Assembly: GCF_030052995.1 (NCBI RefSeq)
Contig: NZ_JASJPW010000001.1
Span: forward strand, 124,001 to 188,000
Length of the DNA: 64,000 bases
Source of the DNA: Gemmobacter sp. 24YEA27
GTDB lineage: Bacteria; Pseudomonadota; Alphaproteobacteria; Rhodobacterales; Rhodobacteraceae
Reading direction: 5' to 3'
Position 1 is the stretch's first letter. Each line of letters begins with the position of its first letter. The translations under genes and the position numbers were made by a program. The notes beneath the pieces are model-generated. The model was not told the DNA's origin. It searched no databases and saw only the letters and a list, made by a program, of their open reading frames with translations. This document shows positions 57,497 to 64,000 of the stretch, piece after piece.

Positions 57497-57907
57497 ATGC
57501 CCAACGACGAGCAGATGACGATCCGCGAGATGTGCGACGCCTTTGACGTCACCCCGAGGACGCTGCGCTTTTACGAGGCGAAGGAGCTGCTTTCGCCGGT
57601 CCGCATCGGGTCGCAACGGCGCTACACCAGGCGCGAAAGGGCACGGTTGACCATCATCCTGCGTGGCAAACGCTTTGGCTTCTCGCTGGAAGACATCCGC
57701 CAGGTCCTGAACCTCTATGCCCGCGACGGCTCGAACCTCGCGCAGATGGAACGCACCTGGGATCTGGCCCAGGAACGGCTCCGCGCGATGGAGCAGCAGC
57801 GCGACGAACTGACGCTTGCGATAGGCGATCTGAAGGCCGAGCTGGAGACCGGTGCCGGCCTGATCGCCGCCGCCCGCAACCAGAATGCCGACCCGCCAGG
57901 CAAATGA
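57497..57907 (+). CDS. MerR-family regulator (LiuR-like)
   Basis: Encodes 136 residues. The winged helix ([20 protein letters not shown], then [13 protein letters not shown]) fills residues 7-75, followed by a dimerisation coiled coil (about 90-120). No cysteine metal site, so it is not a metal sensor. The ATG at 57497 has an AGGAAAGAGG site. It precedes an acyl-CoA dehydrogenase with only 50 bases between, so it probably controls it in response to an acyl-CoA. Confidence 0.85.
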   Translation: MPNDEQMTIREMCDAFDVTPRTLRFYEAKELLSPVRIGSQRRYTRRERARLTIILRGKRFGFSLEDIRQVLNLYARDGSNLAQMERTWDLAQERLRAMEQQRDELTLAIGDLKAELETGAGLIAAARNQNADPPGK

Positions 57908-57957
57908 CCACTGCCGGGCCAGGAGGCCCAGCGGCACAGAACCGAAGGGAGAAAACG

Positions 57958-59733
57958 ATGACCGGCTATACCGCCCCGGTGAAGGATATGCAGTTCATTT
58001 TGCATGATGTTTTCGGGATCTCCGGCTTTGACATTCCAGGCTACGCGGATCTCGACCGTGCCTTCACCGGCGCCGTGCTGGAAGAGGCCGGCAAGGTTGC
58101 CTCGGCCATACTCGCCCCGCTGAATCCCATTGGCGACCGCCAGGGATGCGTGCTGGAAAATGGCACTGTGCGCACGCCCGATGGGTTCAAAGCCGCATTC
58201 GAGACCATGAAACAGGGCGGCTGGACCGCGCTTGACTGCGATCCGGATTACGGCGGCCAGGGTCTGCCCTATCTGATCAATTGCGCGGTAGGCGAGATCT
58301 TCGTCTCGGCCAATATGGCCTTAAACATGTATCAGGGCCTGACGCATGGCGCGGTCTCGGCGATCCATACCCATGGCACCGAGGCGCAAAAGGCGCAGTA
58401 TCTCCCGAAGATGATCGCCTGCGACTGGACCGGCACGATGAACCTGACCGAGCCGCATTGCGGCACCGATCTGGGTCTTTTGCGCACGAAGGCCGAACCG
58501 CAGGAGGAAGGCTCTTATCTGATCACCGGCCAGAAGATCTTCATTTCGGCAGGCGATCATGATCTGGCGGAGAACATCATCCATCTGGTGCTGGCCCGCG
58601 CGCCAGGTGGCGGCGAGGGCACTAAAGGCATCTCGCTTTTTATCGTGCCGAAGTTTCTGGTGAACGATGATGGCTCTGTCGGGGCAAGAAACGGCATCTC
58701 GACCGGCAAGATCGAAGAGAAGATGGGCATTCACGGCAATGCGACCTGCGTGCTGAATTATGATGGCGCGAAGGGCTGGCTGCTGGGCGATCTCCATAAG
58801 GGGATGCGGGCCATGTTCACAATGATGAACGAGGCGCGGCTGGGGGTCGGCCTCCAGGGATATGCGGTGGCCGCGGCGGCGTATCAGAACGCAGCCGCCT
58901 ATGCGAAAGATCGCCTCCAGGGCCGCGCCATGACCGGAGCGGAGAACCCGCAAGGCGCCGCAGACCCTCTGATCGTGCATCCCGATATCCGCCGTATGCT
59001 GATGGATCAGAAGAGCTTTGTCGAAGGCGCACGGGCGCTGACCTTCTGGGGCGCCTCGCTGATCGACCGCGCGCATCGCAATTCCGATGCCGAAGCTGAC
59101 GGGCTGATCGGGTTGCTGACGCCGGTCATAAAGGGGTTCCAGACCGATAAGGGTTTTGAATCGACGGTCGGGGCGCAGCAGGTTTTCGGCGGCCACGGCT
59201 ATATCGAAGAACAGGGCATGAGCCAGTTCGTCCGCGATGCAAGGATCGCGATGATCTATGAGGGCGCGAATGGCGTACAGGCGCTGGACCTCGTCGGGCG
59301 TAAACTCGCGGCAGATGGCGGCAATCATGTGATGGCGTTTTTCGACCTGGTGAAGGCCGAATGCCGCGCCCATGACGGTGATGAGCGGATGAAACCTTTC
59401 GCTGACGCCCTGACAACCGCGTCGAAACAGCTTCAGGCTGCGGCAATGTATTTCATGCAAAACGGCGTGAAAAATCCGAATGCGGCGCTGGCGGGTTCCA
59501 CCGATTTTCTGCATCTGGCCGGCCATGTCTGCCTTGGCCTGATGTGGACGAAAATGGCCGGCGCCGCCTTTGCGGCCCTTGATGCCGGCGCGGCGGACCA
59601 GGAGTATCTTGACGCCAAGATCGCCACCGGTCGCTATTATATGGCCCGCCAGCTGCCCGCCTGCGCGACGCATCTGGCCCGGATCGAGAGCGGTGCCGAT
59701 CCGGTCATGGCATTGACTGCCGAGGCGTTCTAG
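57958..59733 (+). CDS. Acyl-CoA dehydrogenase, long DmdC-like subgroup
   Basis: Encodes 591 residues with the extra C-terminal domain typical of the subgroup that includes 3-methylmercaptopropionyl-CoA dehydrogenase (DmdC). Motifs: [35 protein letters not shown] and [21 protein letters not shown]. The ATG at 57958 follows GAAGGGAG. Many paralogues act on medium- or branched-chain acyl-CoAs, so a DMSP role should not be assumed; no dmdB or dmdD gene is next to it. Confidence 0.86.
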   Translation: MTGYTAPVKDMQFILHDVFGISGFDIPGYADLDRAFTGAVLEEAGKVASAILAPLNPIGDRQGCVLENGTVRTPDGFKAAFETMKQGGWTALDCDPDYGGQGLPYLINCAVGEIFVSANMALNMYQGLTHGAVSAIHTHGTEAQKAQYLPKMIACDWTGTMNLTEPHCGTDLGLLRTKAEPQEEGSYLITGQKIFISAGDHDLAENIIHLVLARAPGGGEGTKGISLFIVPKFLVNDDGSVGARNGISTGKIEEKMGIHGNATCVLNYDGAKGWLLGDLHKGMRAMFTMMNEARLGVGLQGYAVAAAAYQNAAAYAKDRLQGRAMTGAENPQGAADPLIVHPDIRRMLMDQKSFVEGARALTFWGASLIDRAHRNSDAEADGLIGLLTPVIKGFQTDKGFESTVGAQQVFGGHGYIEEQGMSQFVRDARIAMIYEGANGVQALDLVGRKLAADGGNHVMAFFDLVKAECRAHDGDERMKPFADALTTASKQLQAAAMYFMQNGVKNPNAALAGSTDFLHLAGHVCLGLMWTKMAGAAFAALDAGAADQEYLDAKIATGRYYMARQLPACATHLARIESGADPVMALTAEAF

Positions 59734-59762
59734 ACTGCCGCCAGACCGCTTTGGAGAGACTG

Positions 59763-59975
59763 ATGCCGAAACGTTTTCGCCTGACCCGCCGCTTTCCTGT
59801 CGCCATGACCGAAGACGGCTATCGCCGGCTGAAGCGCTTCGCCTTCGATGCAGGCCTTGATGAAGGAGAGGCCCTGTCCTTCCTCTTCGAAAATTTCGAC
59901 TCGGTCATCGAGAGTGAAAAGCTCACCCATCGGCTGCGGCTGTTCAATTCGGAGCTCGACGCGCGCAAACGGTAA
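59763..59975 (+). CDS. 70-residue basic helical protein
   Basis: The first third is basic (MPKRFRLTRRFPVAM) and the rest acidic and helical (EALSFLFENFDSVIE). GGAGAG lies just before the ATG at 59763. It follows the acyl-CoA dehydrogenase by 29 bases and may be in its operon. No family recognised. A DNA-binding ribbon-helix-helix fold is possible but unproven. Confidence 0.55.
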   Translation: MPKRFRLTRRFPVAMTEDGYRRLKRFAFDAGLDEGEALSFLFENFDSVIESEKLTHRLRLFNSELDARKR

Positions 59976-60017
59976 CCGCCCGCGGGCGTCAGCCGATGAA
60001 CGCCGCCTGCGGTGGGG

Positions 60018-60305
60018 GATGTGGATCATGAGAAGATGGATTGCAAACTGCTGTTTCGCTGGTTCGTGGGCCCTGGGGTCGGCGACGCTGCCCGGGTCCC
60101 AACTGTGTTCACGAAAAACCGCGACCGGCTGCTGATCACGGATGTGTCCCGTCGGGTCCTGGCTGCCATTCTGGCGCCTCATGGCGTGGCGCCGCTGCTG
60201 TCGGACGATCCCTTCCCGGTCGATGACGAACCGCGCATCGATGAAGCGTTTCCAGCCGAAGGAACGAGTGACCTAGGACGGGGGCGACGATCCGGGCGAT
60301 CCGCC
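60018..60305 (+). pseudogene. Fragment of IS5/IS1182-like transposase
   Basis: LLFRWFVGPGVGD, VFTKNRDRLLITDVSRRVLA and APLLSDDPFPVDD match the N-terminal part of this transposase type, continuing in another frame with SMKRFQPKE and GGDDPGDPPD. Both ends are missing. It abuts the IstA fragment near 60305. Confidence 0.65.
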
Positions 60306-60453
60306 AGATATCCGCCTGCCGCCGGTAGCCTGGCGTAACCGAGAACGGCATGATTTTCCGAACCCTGTCCCGCGACACGTTACATACACGCGGCGCTTCC
60401 CCCTGGCTCATGCCCTCCGCATAAGCCTGACGCTCTCTGAGATATAGCTCCAC
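60306..60453 (-). pseudogene. IstA N-terminal fragment (IS21 family)
   Basis: On the minus strand a GTG start gives MELYLRERQAYAEGMSQGEA and then CNVSRDRVRKIM and FSVTPGYRRQ, the helix-turn-helix start of IS21-type IstA. The rest of the transposase is absent. About 190 bases with no gene follow to 60642. Confidence 0.65.
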
Positions 60454-60642
60454 GCCGGAGAGCCCCGCACCTTCCGTTATGGCGCAGAAAGGGAAAATCT
60501 GGCGACTTTTACGTCGACCGCAGTCGTATCATGCCGCCGCTGCCGTGGACGAATTTCGCGCCACCGTTTTCATCCTCGCCCCGCGCCGTCACGCTTTCCC
60601 TGAAGCAAGCTCGCCCTGTGGCCCGCCATCCGTGCCACCAGC

Positions 60643-61533
60643 TCAGGCGGCGAGCGACAGGCCGCCATTACGACTGATTTCGGTGGTCACTTCAGCGATC
60701 AGGCTGTCCAGTGCCGGATTTCTGGCCTTTCGTGCGCGCCGAATGACATAGGCAAGCGCCGGCGGAGCGGGCAATCGGTCCGCGATCACCTCCATCTCAG
60801 CTCGCAGATACCGGTCGCTCAGCAGTGCCACCCCAAGCCCGGCATTGACCGCTGCCATGATCCCCGCCGCGCTTGAACATTCGAAGACGGTTTCCAGCAT
60901 CGCACCGCCATCCTGGCCGATATCCAGCGCCCATTGACGATAGAAACACTCATCATCAAAAGACAGGAATGGAACCGGTCCATCAGGCGCAAGCGCCAGT
61001 TCACGGGATTTCACCCAATGCAGCCCCTCACGAAACAGCACGACATCGGCGGGCCGGATTTCATGGGCAAAGACCTGAATGATGGCGGCATCGAGCTCGC
61101 CGCGATCCAGCATGGCGCGCAAGACGAGGCTCATGCGGACCCGGGTGCGCACCGACACCTGCGGGTGCAGGCGATGAAAGCGCCCAAGGATCCGCGCGAG
61201 GTCCGAGCAGGTGGTGTCCTCGGTCAGACCCAGCAGGATCCGGCCGCTGAGATCGTTTTTCGTCAGGCTCAGCAGCGCTTCGTCATGCAGGCTGAGGATC
61301 CGGTCGGCATAGGACAGCAGTTCTTCGCCCTGCTTTGTGAAAACCGCCATGCCCGGCCTGCGACAGAGGATCTCGCAATCCAGGCTGGCCTCCAGCCGCT
61401 TTATCTTGTGGCTGACTGCGGATTGCGTCAGCCCGAGCGCCTCGGCCGCGCGCGTGACGCCACCGTGTTGACGGATGGCCCTGACAGCGCGCAAAGCGTC
61501 GATATCGAGGCGCCGCGATAGAAGTTCAGTCAT
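60643..61533 (-). CDS. LysR-family transcriptional regulator
   Basis: Encodes 296 residues: helix-turn-helix at about 18-65 (GGVTRAAEALGLTQSAVSHKIKRLE) and a periplasmic-binding-protein-like effector domain to the end. It is divergent from the EamA exporter over 166 bases, so it probably controls that gene. The effector is unknown. Confidence 0.87.
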   Translation of the reverse strand: MTELLSRRLDIDALRAVRAIRQHGGVTRAAEALGLTQSAVSHKIKRLEASLDCEILCRRPGMAVFTKQGEELLSYADRILSLHDEALLSLTKNDLSGRILLGLTEDTTCSDLARILGRFHRLHPQVSVRTRVRMSLVLRAMLDRGELDAAIIQVFAHEIRPADVVLFREGLHWVKSRELALAPDGPVPFLSFDDECFYRQWALDIGQDGGAMLETVFECSSAAGIMAAVNAGLGVALLSDRYLRAEMEVIADRLPAPPALAYVIRRARKARNPALDSLIAEVTTEISRNGGLSLAA

Positions 61534-61699
61534 GATAATACCTCACAGGTCACCCCAAAGTCATGACCAGGTGGCATTTTTCAGGCAAGTATTCATTACA
61601 TCTGCGATGCCTCTGTCATTGGGAGATCGAAATTTGTCATGTGCTCCGACGCCTGAAACCCCGTAGCCAGTGGCAATCCTGTCCAAACCGGAACACAGA

Positions 61700-62595
61700 A
61701 TGTCCGACCTCGCCACTGCTCTGCCGGCCCGCGCCCGGCCCTGGTTTCTCTGGCCTGCCATGGCGTTCATGCTGGTTGTCGGATGGAGCTCTGGTTTCGT
61801 CGGCATCCGCTATGCGAATGATGAAGCGGGTATTGCCCTGCTGCTGTTCTGGCGGACGCTGATCTCGGGCCTGATCCTTTTGCCCTTTGCGATTTTCTTC
61901 GGGCCGCGCCTGTCGGTGAAGGCGGTTCTGGCGCAGATGGGCTTTGGGGTGATGGCGGTCTTTCTTTACCTCGGGGGGTTTGCGCTGGCCATCGGCGAAC
62001 GTGTCCCGACGGGCCTCGTCGCGCTGATCTCTGATCTGCTTCCGCTTGCCATCGCCGCCATGTCTCAACCTTTGCTGGGGGAACGCCTTACCCCACGCCA
62101 ATGGCTGGGAACCGGGATCGCCCTGGCCGGGGTCTTGCTTGTGACCTTTGACAGCCTGAGTCTGGGAGCTGCCCCCCTCTGGGCCTATGGGCTGACAGTG
62201 ATATCGATGCTGGTCTTTGCCTTTGCCTCCATTCTGCACCGCAGACAGCCCCTGTTGCGCATCCCTGTGTATCAGAGCCTGTGCATCCATACCCTTACCA
62301 GTTCGGTCCTGTTTGCAGCCTGCGCCTGGATGAGCGAAGGTAGCCTCGCCCCGCCCCTGACGCAGAAATTCGCAATCGGCATGACCTGGCTGGTGCTGAT
62401 CGCGACCTTTGCGACCTACTCGGTCTATTACACAGCGCTCAGGATGTTTCCTGCGGCGAAAGTCAGCGCCGCCATTTATCTGAGCCCCCCGTTACGATGG
62501 TATGGGCATGGGCGCTGTTCTCCGAACCTCTGACCATGGCAATGTTTGCGGGTCTTGCGGTGACGATGCTTGGGGTCTGGATGACCTCGCGCTAG
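61700..62595 (+). pseudogene. EamA/DMT-family exporter, frameshifted
   Basis: Ten hydrophobic segments and two EamA repeats. The first starts at WPAMAFMLVVGWSSGFVGIR. The frame fails at AGCCCCCCGTT near 62485-62494. One extra base gives SPPVTMVWAWALF, and the last helix to a TAG at 62595, 298 residues in all, the family size. Likely exports a metabolite or amino acid. Start 61700 (MSDLATALP) is chosen over an upstream GTG at 61670. Confidence 0.8.
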
Positions 62596-62813
62596 AACCG
62601 GCGCTTCGCGCCTGCAAGACCGCCTCGCTGGTCGGGTTGCGCCCGAGAGAGTGGGCAGGAGCGCTTTTCGGCGGGCCTCTGCCTGGTTCTGCCCATGAAT
62701 CCGGCTGGATTTCGCGCGTGATATTGCGTGATGGAGCCAGCTTGCGTCCCTGACGTTTCAGAGGTGTCGACGCCATGAGGCGCGACAAACCTGTCGTAAA
62801 TGGAGGACTAGCA

Positions 62814-62984
62814 ATGGCAGACCCCAGAGACCCGACCCGCGATCAACCGCGCGATCCCAAACAACCTCAGGTGAAGGATCCGCACCACAAATCCGACAGT
62901 GCCCCCGGACGCCAGCAGGAACAGCAGATGCCCGGCCAGAAACAGCCAGGTAACGATCAGCCGCGTCAGCCACAGCGGCGCTGA
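62814..62984 (+). CDS. Small hydrophilic Pro/Gln/Asp-rich protein
   Basis: Encodes 56 residues with low complexity (MADPRDPTRDQPRDPKQP then Gln/Pro repeats); no fold predicted by eye. GGAGG lies 9 bases before the ATG, and a strong hairpin follows the stop, so it is a likely real, disordered protein. Function unknown. Confidence 0.55.
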   Translation: MADPRDPTRDQPRDPKQPQVKDPHHKSDSAPGRQQEQQMPGQKQPGNDQPRQPQRR

Positions 62985-62990
62985 CCAGTC

Positions 62991-63014
62991 GGCGGCGGGG
63001 AAAACCCCGCCGCC
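62991..63014 (+). terminator. Terminator of the small hydrophilic protein gene
   Basis: GGCGGCGGGG-AAAA-CCCCGCCGCC, 10-bp perfect stem, followed by TTCGCT. Confidence 0.7.
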
Positions 63015-63295
63015 TTCGCTATGGGAGAGGTGGGTGTTACTGGGAGGAGCCGGATCGTGAAGTCAGAAAAGACCAGTTCAGAGCCGTTCGGGCCGTCCGT
63101 GCCATGGCCGCATGTCCAGCAGGAAGAGGCGGAGGGGAGAACGTCGTTCAACCCATCGCGGCAGGACCGTGGACCGGCGGATCATCAGGCCGATTGCCAG
63201 AGGCCGAAGGAGCAGGCCTGCTGAAGAAGAGCGCGTATAAAGCGCGTATAAGGAGTCCAGCCGAAGCAGGCTGAGGCGGAAACGGCGTTCTTAGG
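63015..63295. other. Intergenic region before the right-edge transposase
   Basis: About 280 bases with no supported gene. AGCGCGTATAA occurs twice in tandem near 63230-63252. Short frames have no recognisable product. Confidence 0.4.
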
Positions 63296-64000
63296 TCATG
63301 ATGCAAAATGACGGGGCATTAGCCTGATGAAGGCGGCGTCAGCAAATTCACGGATGCGGCCTGCGGAATTGTCGTAACCGCTTGCCGGCCAGCTGCTGTT
63401 TTTCAGCTTGTTGAAGCAACCCTCGACCAGGTTGAGCATGGGTAGAGCAGCATATCGACAGCTCTCTTTTCCTGCGCATCGGGATCATCGGTGGCGCGTT
63501 GCGGCTTTCGATATCTTCGTGAATTTCATCGGGCTGTATTCCGGGTGTCACAGGTGCCACAGCCTCAGCAGGCGGTCAGAACGGCGATCTGCGGGAGGAT
63601 TTAGGCTGTCACCAGATCATCGCCGATATAGCCGCAATCCTGTGCCGCGAGATCCCGGTTCTCACCGGGATCTCAGCGCCAGCCCCATCGCCGAAGGCCG
63701 AAGGATCCCGGTCCTGGAAGTGGTCCAGAATAAGATCCGCTGATCGTTTTCTTACCTGCCGCTCTCGAACGGCCGAGAGCCTCTGATCAACGTCCCCCTG
63801 ATGCGCCCGCAAAATGATGACGAGCGCGGATCACAGTGCTGTCGATGATCTGAAGGTCCACTCATCGTTGGATATCAGGTTGCGCGCCAGAGTCGTCTCC
63901 GCCGTATAGACACCCCTGAAACACATGGCATTTATAACGCTGATCCATTTTCTCGACATGATCTACGGACCGTGCTGCCCCGCTTTCTCTCAACGCCCGC
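63296..64000 (-). pseudogene. Decayed IS5-family transposase, runs off the window
   Basis: On the minus strand: QIIDSTVIRARHHFAGASGG around the first catalytic aspartate, then SEALGRSRAAGKKTISG, and at the C-terminus NLVEGCFNKLKNSSWPASGY with RLMPRHFAS before a stop at 63296. The pieces lie in different frames and the middle is eroded. The N-terminus lies beyond 64000 or is lost. Confidence 0.7.

Noticed and set aside
57958..59733. Calling the long acyl-CoA dehydrogenase dmdC
   Set aside because: The subgroup includes many other substrates, and no other DMSP genes are adjacent.

Overview
This 64 kb window is high-GC chromosomal DNA from an alphaproteobacterium, most likely a member of the Rhodobacterales (Rhodobacteraceae/Paracoccaceae). 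Support comes from the form of SerC, SerA and EttA, choline-sulfatase BetC, a carnitine dehydrogenase fused to a thioesterase, a PBP1C/alpha-2-macroglobulin pair, and a short dispersed intergenic repeat. Species assignment is inference.

Layout. 1-11 kb: a membrane-anchored coiled-coil protein, succinate-semialdehyde dehydrogenase, a secreted peptidoglycan-binding protein, an envelope-type locus (DUF3857/transglutaminase-like protein divergent from an ECF sigma factor coupled to a membrane VWA protein), a PBP4-type D,D-carboxypeptidase and choline-sulfatase. 11.9-16.9 kb: a peptide/opine-type ABC transporter whose fused ATPase gene carries a frameshift. 17-22.7 kb: class II aldolase, a degenerate receiver-like protein, a frameshifted cold-shock gene, a 25-residue membrane peptide, a lipoprotein hydrolase and ettA.

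23.3-33 kb is accessory DNA next to tRNA-Ala(GGC). It holds a coupled DGQHR-domain/HEPN-like gene pair, a three-part protein (methyltransferase-like winged helix, PUA/EVE-like region, GIY-YIG-like nuclease), an 813-residue zinc-ribbon protein with a PD-(D/E)xK-like core, and an intact IS5-family element with perfect CTAG duplications. After these come a truncated amidase, a dead transposase and a dead SRAP gene. This is the best candidate for an undescribed (defence-like) system; its function is inferred only from domain motifs.

33-41 kb is a gamma-butyrobetaine/carnitine catabolic cluster: NDP-forming CoA ligase, acyl-CoA dehydrogenase, enoyl-CoA hydratase, carnitine dehydrogenase-thioesterase fusion, BKACE-type dehydrocarnitine cleavage enzyme and a divergent GlxA/CdhR-type regulator, with a small selenoprotein-W-like protein inside the operon. 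It would lead to glycine betaine and acetoacetate, and BetC makes choline, so quaternary-amine use is a theme. 41-46.5 kb: serC (with a switch-like leader), serA, gnd and a PPP-type phosphatase. 46.7-54.2 kb: pbpC and a giant alpha-2-macroglobulin gene. 54.4-62.6 kb: hybrid histidine kinase, MerR regulator with acyl-CoA dehydrogenase, transposon debris, LysR regulator and EamA exporter. The right edge is another decayed IS5-type transposase.

Six otherwise conserved genes (ABC ATPase, csp, CoA ligase, gnd, alpha-2-macroglobulin, EamA) are each interrupted by one or two apparent single-base losses, nearly all in short G or C runs. This pattern suggests base-calling errors in homopolymers more than true gene loss, and it should be resolved before any of these genes is called a pseudogene.
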